From Rutpela maculata (lineage: Eukaryota; Arthropoda; Insecta; Coleoptera; Cerambycidae), in assembly GCA_936432065.2 (NCBI GenBank), contig OW386289.2, forward strand, positions 94,299,736 to 94,363,735: a DNA stretch of 64,000 nucleotides, given 5' to 3'. The notes below the pieces were generated by a model, which saw nothing but the letters and a program-made list of their open reading frames with translations, was not told where the DNA came from and did not search any database. Below are positions 1-10,112 of this stretch, piece after piece. Made by a program: the position numbers and the translations under genes. Position 1 is the stretch's first letter, and every line of letters begins with the position of its first letter.

Positions 1-825
1 GCTAGTTATATGACGTCACTTACCTTGCAGGTACGCAGGCCTGTATGTGTAATGAGGGCCCGTTGTTTTTTATTGAAAGACGAATGTAATATTATTGATC
101 AGCATGCTCTAGAACCCCCATATCCAAATTTTGAAGATATTTTGATTTATAATTTTCGAATTACGGCCCCATAAAATCATATTTTTCAAATATTAAATAA
201 TTAATTATAATCGAATTGTATTTCGAAAAAAAGTAATTCTTCATTTTCTATTTAAATTCACTTTTTCTACAACTCAGCGTCATCTGTACTTTAAAATTTT
301 CATAAACTAAGAATTTTCATTGAAAAATTACCAAAAATAATATCAAACAATTTATAACTTGGAAACGAATTTTTTTTCGAAAAAAAAGTCATTCCGCTTT
401 TTCTGTTTCAAATCGCTTTTTCTATCACCCACTGTCGCCCATGCTTTCAAATTCGGCAATCCTTAATGCTCGTATAGTTTACAGGGCTGCTGGTTCAAAA
501 TGTTGACAATTTTTCAATAAAAATTTTAGCTTATGAAATTTGAACGTATGGATGACGCCATGTTGTAGAAAAAGTGAATTTAAAAAGAAAATGAAGAAAA
601 ACAATTCGCTTAAAAGTTATTAATTATTTAATATTTGAAAAATATAATTTTAGGGGGCCGTAATTCGAAAATCATAAATCAAAATGTCTTCAAAATTTGG
701 ATATATGGGTTCTAAAACATGCTGATCAATAATATTATATTAGTCTTTCAATAAAAAACAACGGGCCCACATTACACACACAGGCCGGCGTGCCTATAGG
801 TAAGTGACGTCATATTTCTCTAGCC
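1..825. mobile_element. Foldback MITE with ~240-bp inverted arms
   Basis: The first ~240 bases are repeated inverted at about 590-825: both ends read (gctag...)atatgacgtcacttacc inward, then share gggcccgttgttttttattgaaag and the following stretch. A second, diverged subrepeat (ttcgaaaaaaagt...ttcattttc...actttttcta) occurs twice on the left side (about 220-300 and 375-450) and again inverted on the right near 555-605. No ORF lies inside. It is a non-autonomous foldback element of unknown superfamily. The left end is at the window edge, so no target duplication can be read. Confidence 0.8.
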
Positions 826-1102
826 TCTGCCTGGGAACGTTTCTTAGCTTCGCTGCATTGGGGTCATTTCTGTTACGAATAACTGGACAAATAAGAACAT
901 ATATATTATTTTATTGTTACATTTGTATATAATGCCGATAAATCTATCATTTTCAATTAAAATTAAAATTTTGTGAACATGCCTATTATTTTGTGTGTGA
1001 CAATCCGATTTATGTATACTTATCTTATTATATTGCGATTGTCCAGTTACATTAGATGAAAAGGATAAGAATTTAGTTTTATCGTAATTCAGCTTTAATA
1101 AA

Positions 1103-1420
1103 TTATCGTCCAGCCAAACTTATAATAATTTTCAAGCATTTTTCAGTTTTTATTTTAACTTCTTCCCAACTTTTTCCTTCAACCTGTATCGCTGTATCGT
1201 CAGCGTATGACATAATGTCACATGTATTATCGATTTTAAAAACACTTTTGATGTACAGTATGAAGAGAATGGGTCCTAGTACCCTTCCTTGCGGCATTTT
1301 ATCGTTAAAGGATCACTAATTGCGTCCCAGTTCTTTACATACTGTACTTTGTTGTCAAGATAACTTTTAAAGTTAAACTCTTTTGCAAGTTTCCATGATG
1401 CAATCTTTTCTTTCGGTGTA
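1103..1420 (-). pseudogene. LINE reverse transcriptase fragment (palm)
   Basis: On the minus strand a fragment reads FKSYLDNKVQYVK, SDPLTIKC, then after a frameshift PQGRVLGPILFILY and MSYADDTAIQ. These are RT motifs of Jockey/RTE-type non-LTR elements: the PQGSVLGP block and the YADD catalytic box. The frameshift lies near 1297. There is no endonuclease, thumb or 3' end, so this is an old truncated remnant. The exact clade cannot be told from so short a piece. Confidence 0.8.
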
Positions 1421-2025
1421 CAAGCATTAGTGCTTTTCCACTTAAACGCTTTTATTATTTTCTGCTTATTGATGAAAAACTTTCACCTTATGTGTGCTAA
1501 AATTCGATTTTCTTGAAATTTTTGGGTTCTTTTGATTAGTTTCCATTTCCAGCACAACAGAACAGAGAGTTTTCTGTTCTGTGCCAAAACCTCTCCTCAC
1601 GGTCTAACCAAGAGCCAAACACGACGCAAAATAAATCGCCAATAATAAATTAAAAATGGTTACTGGTAGTTCTTATTTCGGAAATCGTGAAAAATTGAAT
1701 TTTTAAGATATAACTTGCATTTTCCCCCACAAAAGGTAAGCTAGAAATCCATTATTTAGCTCACCGTGTATTTAATGCAAGAGCCATGCCCAACATATTA
1801 ATCGAACGACAATTCAAAGCATACGCCGATATTGCTGCGACTGTCCCAATGGCATCAGAACGGTAGGTTGCTGTTCACATATAGCCGCAGCCGTATACTA
1901 CTTGTCTCATGCCCGATATCTTTCCCGCTTCCAGCAGAAGTTTTATCTAATACATTTACATCAAAAAATATTCACGTAGTTATTCATGAGGACAGCGACG
2001 AAGATTAATTATATTGTTATAATTA
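1421..2025. other. AT-rich spacer, no gene seen
   Basis: No supportable coding sequence. The only structure is a small inverted repeat near 1560-1582 (acagaacagagagttttctgttctgt). Confidence 0.5.
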
Positions 2026-2292
2026 AGGGTGACCAGATTTTTGCTAAGTGAATGCTGGACACTTCTGCTGGAAAAAAATTGATGAGCGGGGGGGCAGAAA
2101 TCCGAAAAATTATTTCTTGATCCCAACATATTTTGATGACCGAGTGGAAAATTTTTTTGATGAGCGGGGAGTTTGCAGCGAAATTCCGGACATATGGTCT
2201 GAATGCTGGACTTTTGCTGGACACTTGTAAATGCTGGACAGTACTCCAAAATGCTGAACTTTCCAGCAAAATTCCGGACGTATGGTCACCCT
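2026..2292. mobile_element. Short MITE with agggtgacca terminal inverted repeats
   Basis: Begins agggtgacca and ends tggtcaccct. It is flanked by ttataatta on the left and the near-identical attataatta on the right, suggesting a target duplication of 8-9 bp. The interior is made of repeated words (aatgctggac, ttttgctgg, ttccggaca) in both orientations, which also explains the overlapping short reading frames here. About 267 bp, no coding capacity. Confidence 0.7.
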
Positions 2293-2797
2293 ATTATAAT
2301 TAATAATTTGTATCATAATAAATAATATTTTCTTGCACTTTATTTTTATCCACACTGCACCTTTCTTATTCTTAACGTAAATAATAACTGTAATTCAGAG
2401 CCTTTACTTTATTTATTTAAATTACAAACACATAACTACTTGTTTATACATTTATGAGCAAGTTTATATTAAAGAGAGATGTAAAGTAGTAAGTGCTCCA
2501 GGGCGGTCATAACGAGTTTTTATTTTTTTAAGTGTTGCACCCATGTTATTTGAATTCACTTTTTGGTGACAATACTAGACATAGTAAGCTACATTATATA
2601 TATTTTTTGTGATTGCACCTTTGTGTGAACTAGGAAAAAAGAAATAAGAATCTTTTATTTTTAATTATTTTAAATAGTAGATATAGTTGAAAAATTCTAC
2701 AAAAATTTTATAATATAAAACAATGTATTATCTAGCAAAGAGTTTTCGGTTTATTAGTTTAGCTGCAACAGTTATTCAGTAAAATAATTTTCAATAG
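2293..2797. other. AT-rich spacer, no gene seen
   Basis: Very AT-rich sequence with no convincing ORF or repeat. Confidence 0.5.
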
Positions 2798-2854
2798 GGC
2801 TAGAGCATAGTTTTGGCTAGAGCAGTATGCTCGAGCCAAAACTATGCTCTAGCC
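2798..2854. repeat. Perfect 21-bp hairpin
   Basis: The arm ggctagagcatagttttggct (2798-2818) is repeated exactly inverted at 2834-2854 with a 15-base loop. Probably the relic of a small foldback element. Confidence 0.85.
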
Positions 2855-3097
2855 AAACTGTGGTCAATTATCTCAATAACGCAGGAAGATCAGAGGTTGA
2901 ACTTGTGTCAATGATAACTTTATTACTCACCGATGTCATGAAGTTATTTTGAAAATACCTCTCTGGCCCTGCTGACTCTATCTTATCCTGCTAGACCCTT
3001 TCGACGCACAATGACGTTTTTGGGCAATAAAAGAAATATTTGATCTCTACTGCGCAAAATTAAGTCAAAATGGTATAGCTCATAAAACTCCATTACC

Positions 3098-3136
3098 ACG
3101 AAGTATTAGAATGCATCGTGCATTCTAACACTTCGT
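3098..3136. repeat. Short inverted repeat
   Basis: acgaagtattagaatgca pairs with tgcattctaacacttcgt around a very short centre, with one mismatch. It lies about 70 bp before the larger foldback at 3204-3467. Confidence 0.65.
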
Positions 3137-3203
3137 ACGAGATTATTCGCGGTATAAATTTAGACGATTCTGGAGAAAATAGTAATGAAAGTGAAGAAGG
3201 AAG

Positions 3204-3467
3204 TAATATATCATTCACAAATGAAGATAAATAAGAAAAAGTGGATATTAAATTGGCCAAAATATTTTCAATATCGTTTTTGTGTCATTATAGGGACCAA
3301 TATTATCTATGTTCACACGAACGAATACATTGAATATACATTTCAATGTATTCGTGTGAACATACATAATATTGGTACCTATAATGACACAAAAACGAAA
3401 TTGAAAAAATGTTGTCCAATTTAATATCCACTTTTTCTTATTTATCTTCATTTGTGAATGATATGTT
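3204..3467. mobile_element. Foldback MITE, nearly full-length palindrome
   Basis: The two halves are inverted copies. taatatatcattcac at 3204 matches gtgaatgatatgtta ending at 3467, and the centre is acacgaatacattgaa...ttcaatgtattcgtgt near 3310-3360. Because the halves match, both strands encode nearly the same ~65-79 residue frame, which is therefore an artefact of the palindrome. No transposase. Confidence 0.85.
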
Positions 3468-3998
3468 ACATAGTTATTAATAAATAAAACGTTAAAAATA
3501 AATAAATTTATGAAATTCGACTTTTGTCCCTTATCCCCCTACTGACGCACTGTCATACAATGAAATGTTATGTCACAATTTTTAGGAATCTTTTTTGAAA
3601 ATGATTGAATTTTATTTTGAATTTTCTTCTTCGCACAACTCGCTCTCATTAATTAGTTGTTATTTTGTGTCTAATAGAACTAACTCAATTATAGGCAAGG
3701 AAACGTTAGAGGAATCTCATGTAATTCCGGCCACAACCAAAAACTAATAATAAAAAGACGAAGGAGAAACTGTCAGCTAACAAGACCTAAATCAACAATC
3801 CACCTGAAGTTTAATAAAATGAAATCTGTTTCCACCCGTCTGTTAACTTAAAAAACTATAAATTTTCATCAACTTGTCCGTATCATCTTGTTAGCGAAAG
3901 GTAGTATTTTTTTAGTTTTCTAAAATTTGCTTAATATATTAAAAATGGATCCCATCTACGAGGCTGTAGATTTGTTTTTGTTACTAAGTTTGATCAAT

Positions 3999-4073
3999 TT
4001 AAGAGTACAGAAAAGAAATACCATAATCCACTGTATCACAATGGATTATGGTATTTCCCTTCTGTACTCTTAA
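3999..4073. repeat. Hairpin with ~32-bp arms
   Basis: ttaagagtacagaa...taccataatcca (3999-4030) pairs with tggattatggta...ttctgtactcttaa (4042-4073), with one or two mismatches and an 11-base loop. Confidence 0.85.
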
Positions 4074-4621
4074 AAAGTGAACATCGCTTTCTTTGCGAAA
4101 GGTGATAAATGCCTTAATGAAAATTGCATTATTTTAAATGTAAATATAAATCCTTAGCTACTTCCAGATCATAATTCTTGGCGTAAATTCGTTTCTGTTG
4201 AATCTCTTAAAAATCAAATAAAAAATTTATAAATGTCTAAATGCACAATATGATATATTTTCGGTCTTGTGTAAATTATTTTACTAGCCAAAAATTATCG
4301 CTCAAAATTAAACCTAAATGAATAATAGTTGTAAAGCTTATGTTCAAAAGAAGTTTTACGGGTAAGGGTAACTTGGTCGGTCTGCTAAAACATTTTTACA
4401 AAATGTTGGTTTACCCACAAAGTGAAGTATAATATTGAAGGGGCCTATAGAGAAATATATAATTAATTTACCTTTTTTGGGAAACGCACAACCAGAAATA
4501 GCGTGGTACGCTGGAAGTAAAATCTGTTCGTTGATAGAATCCCGGTTGTATAGTGTAATATAGTGTAAGGAATATCGTCCGGAGCTCTATTCTTTCTTGC
4601 CTTTATTGAAATATTGTTTGT
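4074..4621. other. Spacer, no gene seen
   Basis: AT-rich and without a recognisable ORF. Its end carries the left copy of the target duplication of the R1-like LINE. Confidence 0.5.
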
Positions 4622-4633
4622 AACCTAATCTGT

Positions 4634-4823
4634 GGCCCAGACAAAGGCCTGTCTCAGGTGTGCAGAGGAAGGGCACCAAGCGAAGGAATGTAGAAACGCG
4701 GCATTCTGCCCTATCTCTAACAAGGAAGGGCATCGGGCCGTTTCAGCAGCATGTCCGCTAAATAGAGAAGAGTCAAGGGGGGCAAGACGAATGGAAGATG
4801 GTAGCGGGGCATCTTCAAAGTAA
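4634..4823 (+). pseudogene. R1-like LINE Gag C-terminus, CCHC zinc knuckles
   Basis: The reading frame shows CLRCAEEGHQAKEC (CX2CX4HX4C) followed by a second knuckle, CPISNKEGHRAVSAAC, in which the first CX2C has become CPIS. Tandem CCHC knuckles at the end of ORF1 are usual for R1/TRAS-type Gag proteins, which bind element RNA. Only the C-terminal part is present because the copy is 5'-truncated. The stop codon at 4821-4823 overlaps the start of the endonuclease frame. Confidence 0.8.
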
Positions 4824-5510
4824 GGCAGATAAACCTCAATAGATGTCGAGCCGCCCAAGATCTTGTATGGGCGGTAGGAAGGAGGAAGGGGGAGGACGTA
4901 CTGATTATCAGTGAACCGAACAAAATGATGTCGAGCAGATCTCAACCCAACTGGTTTACGGATGAGAACCTGGACGCAGCCATCGGGCTGATTAATAACA
5001 AGATCAGCATCTACAGGAACGGGAAGGGCCGATGGTTTGTATGGTTAGAGTTGAAGGAGGTGTATGTAGTCAGCTGTTACTTCTCCCAAATAGCACGATG
5101 GAAGAATTCGAGGAATCATTATCGGATCTGGAAGAAGTAGTTAGAGAAATGAGGAACAACACCCGGAAGGAAGTCATCGTGGCAGGATACTTCAACGCCA
5201 GGGCCCCAGAATGGGGAATGAGGAAAACGAACGCAAGAGGCAGGCTTGTGACCCAATGGATCTCTCAGCTTGATCTCCTCGTGATAAACGAAGTAGACGA
5301 ACACACCTTCGTTAGAGGAGACAGCGGCTCCATACCCGACATCACGGTTGCCTCTGCGGGGATCGCGGGGAAAATCAAATCACAGGGTGGAAGGTGGCAG
5401 GCAACGAGGAGTCATTCAGTGACCACAGGTATATCTGCTTCAAGGTAGGGCAACCCCCCCGGCGACTTCTAGGCCGACGGGATGGAAACTCAGCCGACTA
5501 GACAGACCAA
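4820..5510 (+). pseudogene. R1-like LINE AP endonuclease domain, frameshifted
   Basis: The domain opens with INLNRCRAAQDL and EDVLIISEPNK, holding the N and E of the APE-type active site that nicks target DNA. A frameshift near 5040 leads to VIVAGYFNARAPEWG, where the usual catalytic aspartate of GDFNA is tyrosine. It continues through SIPDITVAS to a second shift near 5385 and then SFSDHRYICFKVG, the conserved SDH block. Domain order and spacing match the R1 clade. The D-to-Y change and at least two frameshifts make it inactive. Confidence 0.85.
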
Positions 5511-5605
5511 GACTCCAAAGAGCTATAAGGGAGCAGGTAGGAAACAACCCCAACCATACTGACACAACCCTGTCACAGGCCATCACCAGAGCTTGTGACG
5601 AGGCC

Positions 5606-6062
5606 ATGCTGAAGAAAAAGGCAGCAAAGGTACATAGAGGCATTTACTGGTGGAACAAAGATCTAGCAAGACTCAGAGATGAATGCGTCGCTGCCAGGAG
5701 ACAGTATTCCAGGAGAATCCGGAGACAGGGCGGGCAGGATGATAATGAAGCCTCCCGACCCTACAAAGAAGCAAAGAAGGCGCTTAGAGAGGCGATATCC
5801 GATGCAAAAAGAAAGAAATGGCAGGAGCTGTGTGCAAGCATAGATGAAGATATATACAAAATAGCCATGCGCCGATTGAGAGCACCCCCTCCAGCGATTC
5901 CACTGGAGAGGATGAGGGAGATAGCTGACGCGCTCTTTCCCCACAGGGAGGAAGAAAGGTGGGATGACATGGACGTAGCGGATATCCCCCTATTCACAGA
6001 AAATGAACTGAAGGGGGCAATCGAGAGGTTAAAGAGCGGCCGATCTCCGGGTCCGGATAAAA
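5606..6062 (+). pseudogene. R1-like LINE ORF2 linker and start of RT
   Basis: One open frame reads YWWNKDLARLRDECVAARRQ, a basic linker, WQELCASIDED, then YKIAMRRLRAPP and LTENELKGAIE-type residues ending in LKSGRSPGPD, the first RT block. The usual DPWG-type residues between EDED and YK appear to be missing. After GPD the sequence jumps to text far downstream in the family, so the RT fingers and palm, including the catalytic aspartates, are deleted. The frame continues into unrelated residues until 6256. Confidence 0.85.
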
Positions 6063-6640
6063 CCGAAACTAACATTCGGGTTTTACATAACAAAAACGGC
6101 GGAAAAAGCGGGAAAATCGGCAACCGCTCTGGGAAGAGTGATGTGCAACACGAAGGGGCCAAAGGCCAGCAAAAGAAGAGTGCTTTGTGGCGTGGTGCAT
6201 TCAGTCATATTATGTGCCGCCCCGGTCTGGGGATACGCCTTAGAAGAAAGGGCTAATGCCAAAGTAAGCCTGGCAAGGATTCAATGGCAGATGGCACTAA
6301 GGGTATGCAGCGCCTATCGGACAGTATCTCGCTTGTAGTAGCAGGGATCCCTCCAGTGGATTTACTGGTCAAGGAAAGGGCAGAAGTGTACGAAGGAGTT
6401 GATAGAGGAACCGCCAGGGAAAAACTGTTCGCATGATCCCACGGAGAAGTAGGGTACCACCTCACGCAGGCCCTCACAGGTCATGGCTGCTTTGCCAACT
6501 ACCTGTTCAGAATAGGAAAGCTGGACTCTCGAGAGTGCGCATATTGTGGCGAAATAGACGACGCAGAGCACACAGTCTTGGGCAAAGACCGAAACAGCTA
6601 TTACAGGGATCGTCGTGCATAAAGGAGAAGATAAGAGGAA
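6063..6640 (+). pseudogene. R1-like LINE RT C-terminus and terminal zinc finger
   Basis: The frame from about 6138 reads KASKRRVLCGVVHSVILCAAPVWGYAL, IQWQMALRVCSAYRTVS, and then, shifted, VVAGIPPVDLLVKERAEVYEG. Further on come LTQALTGHGCFANYLFRIGK and ECAYCGEIDDAEHTVLG, the CCHC-like finger that ends R1-type ORF2. At least two frameshifts and one stop are present. The 3' UTR runs from about 6640 to the A-run at 6846. Confidence 0.85.
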
Positions 6641-6852
6641 CTGCGCAACTAGAGGGAATACAGGGAACAAAGACAGGGGGGGAAAAACAACATCTATACC
6701 TCGAACAATGATTGACGTGTATCCTGAAGAGAAGCGACAGCGGTTCCAGGATACATCATACACCGAAGAGGTGTAGTGTAGTGAGTATGCCCAGAGGTGA
6801 GTCCCACACTACCGTCCAGGTGTCCATAAAGGATTTCCACCCCGGAAAAAAA

Positions 6853-6864
6853 AACCTAATCTGT
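6853..6864. repeat. Right copy of 12-bp target duplication (partner 4622-4633)
   Basis: aacctaatctgt here is identical to 4622-4633. It marks the insertion boundaries of the R1-like LINE. Confidence 0.9.
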
Positions 6865-7077
6865 AACGTAAGTTTTAATCTTTGTGGTTAAGTGCGGCAT
6901 TTCTATTGTTCGATAGCATAACGCAAATGCGTTACGCATGTCGTCGTCGAATATGGCTGGCGATTCCAGAGGCGGATCGATTTTCTCGGTAGTCGGGTAT
7001 AGCAGGTATAGTGCACTTATTTCAATTAGTGCCTACAAGGGCAATTTTAGTCTTGTTCTATTGTTAAAATAGTAAAC

Positions 7078-8352
7078 ATGCATCCAGGTGAATTTTTAAA
7101 TCCGCAATCACAGCAGTTAGTTTTGAATTTGTGGGAATATTTTCAAAAGGAAAATGAAAATGATGGACCTTTATTGTCAATAAAAGCTATCCAAAGGCGA
7201 GTGGGTGAGACTTTAAGAAAAATAGCTAAAAACGGCAAAGAAAATGTGGAACCTCAAGCTTCGGTTAAACGGAATCTTAAAAAGTCCAAAACGGAGTTAC
7301 ACGATGCTGTAAAATATGAAATAAAAAATGTTATGATGTCTGATCATAAACATATTTCCTTGGATATCCTTTTAGAACAGCTAAAATCTAGAGCAATAGT
7401 TGATATTGGCCGTACCAGTTTATATAAAGTGATTAAAAAATTAGGCTTTCCCTTTAAAAAAGATGACAATAGAAAAGTACTGCGTGAAAGACCACAAATG
7501 TATCTAAAACGGCTAGAGTTTTTACGCAAATACGTAAAAAAATCTGAAAAGTAATGACCCTAAAGAAGTAGTGGTCTTAGACGAAATTTGGATCTTTAGC
7601 AAAGGAGGATTAAGACGTTCTTGGCAAGATGATTCCAGTAAATTCAGGCGTCGTACAGCTACAGAAGGTAAAAGATTTATAGTTGTACATGCAGGATCTA
7701 TTTATGGCTTTGCTGAAGATACGAGTTTAGTTTTCTCCACCAAGAATAAATCAGTAGATTACCATGATAACATGAACTCTGAAAATTTTGAAAAGTGGCT
7801 GACAGAAAGACTTTTGCCTGGGTTACAAAATACAAACATTATTGTTTTAGATAATGCTAAGTACCGCTCTCCGGTTGAAGAAAAACAACGAACCCGATCT
7901 TGAACGAAAGAAAAAATACAAATATGGTTAAAGACCAAAAACACAGATTTCAGTGATACCACATTTAGCTGGAGCTAACAGAACAGAGCAACTCTATGTT
8001 GTCGACGATTTAATTAAAGAGCATAAACATGAAGTACTGCGGCTTCCACCATATCACTGTCAGTTCAACCCAATACAACTTGTTTGGGGAAATTGTAAGG
8101 AGTAAGTATTTCGACAAACACATCGGGAAAGATGATTTTACTGACGAAGCCGTTCTTGCTATGTGGAATGAGGCTTTATCTCAAGAGTCGAGCTCAATTT
8201 GGTCCAAGTGTGTAAATCACAGAAATAAATTGATTTTAGAGACATATGACCGAGAAGTTTATACTGAAGAAGTTATGCCACTCATGATAAGTGTTAATAA
8301 TGAAAGTGATGATGAGGACGCGGAGGAATTAGACATTGACGAAGAAAACTAA
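7078..8352 (+). pseudogene. DDE_3-like (IS630/Tc1/mariner superfamily) transposase, broken
   Basis: Starts MHPGEFLNPQSQQLV and has a helix-turn-helix-like region (SIKAIQRRVGETLRK; RTSLYKVIKKLGFPFKK). A frameshift in an A-run near 7535 leads to VVVLDEIWIFSKGG (first D). The frame then runs through GKRFIVVHAGS and NIIVLDNAKYRS (second D) to a stop near 7903. In another frame LRLPPYHCQFNPIQLVWG carries Q where the catalytic E of NPIELVW is expected. A final frame, 8100-8352, ends in an acidic tail, DDEDAEELDIDEEN. The wide spacing between the second D and the third acidic site resembles an arthropod family of uncharacterised transposases. Inactive through frameshifts and the E-to-Q change. No terminal repeats were found. 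Confidence 0.8.
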
Positions 8353-8430
8353 ATATATTTATTTATCTTATACTAGTTATTTGTATTTTACTGCCATAGT
8401 TGTTTTATATAGGGTTCGGCATAATTAGTA

Positions 8431-9564
8431 CAGGGTGACAATCGGAAACCGGATGTTTTTGGAACGCATAGTACGGAGCTTAGCGAGGTTAGATGAGGGC
8501 AAATGCGATGTTACTACCATTGTAATGTTATGCCATTTCAATAGCTACTAACAGCCACATGAATATATTGGACGATTTTGAAATAAGTGTTACACAAAAA
8601 ATATGCAAGATAATAATAATGAAGCTTACACAATGCCATTTACGGTGTGTATCAAGTATGGAAGGTAATGTCATCAAGATGGTGTCTATCGCGTTCTTAT
8701 GAAATCGTTCATAACACGCTCCAACATCGCTCCATCAATAGTCATAATTTCTTGACGAATGGCATTCTTCAAGTCGGCCAAATTACGGGGCTTGTGAGCA
8801 TATACACGACTCTTCAAATACCCCCACGGAAAAAAATCACAAATTGACAGACCTTGAAGGTCACGGCACATCTCCAAAATGTGAAATTAGTTTTCCTGGG
8901 AACATGTTGCGGACAACATTCATTGATGCGTAGGCAGTATGTGCCGTGGCACCATCTTGCTGAAACCACACATTCCTTGGATTTATCCGTTTTCTGAGTA
9001 GTTCTGGCATAAAAAAAATTTGGATCACTTGAACGTGGTGGTTAGAATTAACGGTGATGGTACGCCCGGCTTCTTCAAAAAAATAGGGACCAATAATGCA
9101 AGTAGGGCCAATGGTACACCACACTGTGACTTTTTTATAATGCAGAGGTCGTTCATGGATATTCTGTGGATTTTCAGAAGCCCAGTACCTGAAGTTCTGT
9201 TTATTAACTGCTCCATCTAAATGAAAATGAGCTTCGTCGCTCATTAGAAGCTGCAGACATAAATTATCTTCCAAAATTACTTGCATTCTCGTAACGAAAT
9301 CCTCAGGAATTTCAAAATCTCTTTCCTCTAATTTCTTAACAATCTGAAGTTTGTAGGGGTGGAATAAAAAAAATTTTACCAAAAATCTTAAATTTTTGTT
9401 TAGAGTATATATTGATCATTGTTATGAAACATTCTTCGTATGGCTGTTAGTAGCTGAAATGGCATAACATTACAAAGGTAGTAACATCGCATTTGCCCTC
9501 CTCTAACCGCGCTAAGCTCCGTACAATGTGTTCAAAAAACATCCGGTTCCCAATTGTCACCGTG
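8431..9564 (-). mobile_element. Mariner-type transposon with ~125-bp TIRs
   Basis: Left end cagggtgacaat at 8431 and right end attgtcaccgtg at 9564. Inverted similarity extends about 125 bp on each side (8431-8556 and 9441-9564). The left flank is TA; the right flank is degraded. The interior encodes a minus-strand transposase lacking its N-terminal DNA-binding region, so this is an internally deleted copy. Confidence 0.85.
8686..9382 (-). pseudogene. Mariner-like transposase, truncated and frameshifted
   Basis: Reads KLEERDFEIPEDFVTRMQ, LLMSDEAHFHLDG (first D), NFRYWASENPQ, VTVWCTIGP, GPYFFE, NVWFQQDGATAHT (second D). After a TGG-to-TGA stop and a deletion of about 8 bases that shifts frame it reads LSICDFFPWGYLKSRVY, with the third D. 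Allowing for the deletion, the D-to-D spacing fits the DD41D group. The N-terminal helix-turn-helix part is absent because the frame opens only about 60 bp inside the TIR. Confidence 0.85.
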
Positions 9565-9743
9565 CATTAAGTATATATTTTTATTTTAAGGTTACATATA
9601 CTTATTTGACAGAATTCTATTAATGGATAAAAAAAGATTTATCTGCAATTATTTAATTTATTTAAGTGTATTTATTTTGTATATTTGCTCTATCATATTT
9701 TTTACTCGAAACCAAAACAATTCAATATTATAACTTATTTAAT
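9565..9743. other. AT-rich spacer
   Basis: No gene or repeat seen. Confidence 0.5.
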
Positions 9744-10112
9744 TTAAATAAATCTAATTAAATATATGAAGTAAAATATAAGACAAAGCGACGCCACTGT
9801 GCATTCGAAAACATCAACGAGCCTAGGGGATCTTAGTTCAGACGTTCGTGACGTCACACCAAACTCTATCAGTGAACAGACTTTACTAACTTCTCTCTGA
9901 AGTTTTGTCAAATTTCTTGGAAAAACATTAACATTAATTTTCCTCTTGCTAATGCCACTACCATTAATAAAAAATGTGTCGGAGATGGTTTTATCAGTTA
10001 CCAAAACACTAAAAGGATATAATAGCAAATTATTTTCAGTTTCATTAGATTCACTAGTAGCATCTATACAGGATGTCTGCTGTATACGTACAAATATTTT
10101 GCAGGATGGCAT
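9744..10112 (-). CDS. Unrecognised ORF, 122 codons
   Basis: Starts MPSCKIFVRIQQTSC, contains a polar Ser/Asn/Glu-rich stretch (TSESNETENN), a basic segment (GISKRKINVNVFPRN) and a hydrophobic C-terminus. I do not recognise it. The first dozen codons recur inverted about 1 kb away (11098-11129) as CKIFVHIQQTS, so the start is part of an inverted repeat that probably belongs to a mobile element. It could be a fragment of a first exon or chance. Confidence 0.25.
   Translation of the reverse strand: MPSCKIFVRIQQTSCIDATSESNETENNLLLYPFSVLVTDKTISDTFFINGSGISKRKINVNVFPRNLTKLQREVSKVCSLIEFGVTSRTSELRSPRLVDVFECTVASLCLIFYFIYLIRFI

Larger units (their letters stand above)
4634..6852 (+). mobile_element. 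5'-truncated R1-like non-LTR retrotransposon with target duplication
   Basis: The element starts directly after aacctaatctgt (4622-4633) and ends in an A-run followed by a second aacctaatctgt (6853-6864). This is a clean 12-bp target-site duplication. In order it contains the end of Gag with zinc knuckles, an AP endonuclease, the RT N-terminal linker and fingers, then, after a large internal deletion, the RT thumb/C-terminal part and a terminal zinc finger, then a 3' UTR. GC content is clearly higher than in the surroundings. The Gag and endonuclease frames overlap at about 4820, as in other R1-clade elements. Multiple frameshifts make it dead. Confidence 0.9.

Noticed and set aside
3185..3451. 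Two similar ORFs on opposite strands
   Set aside because: They are reciprocal shadows of a near-perfect palindrome.
6362..6763. Long minus-strand ORFs opposite the R1-like LINE (also 5663-6162)
   Set aside because: Antisense shadows of GC-richer LINE coding sequence; the plus strand carries the conserved motifs.
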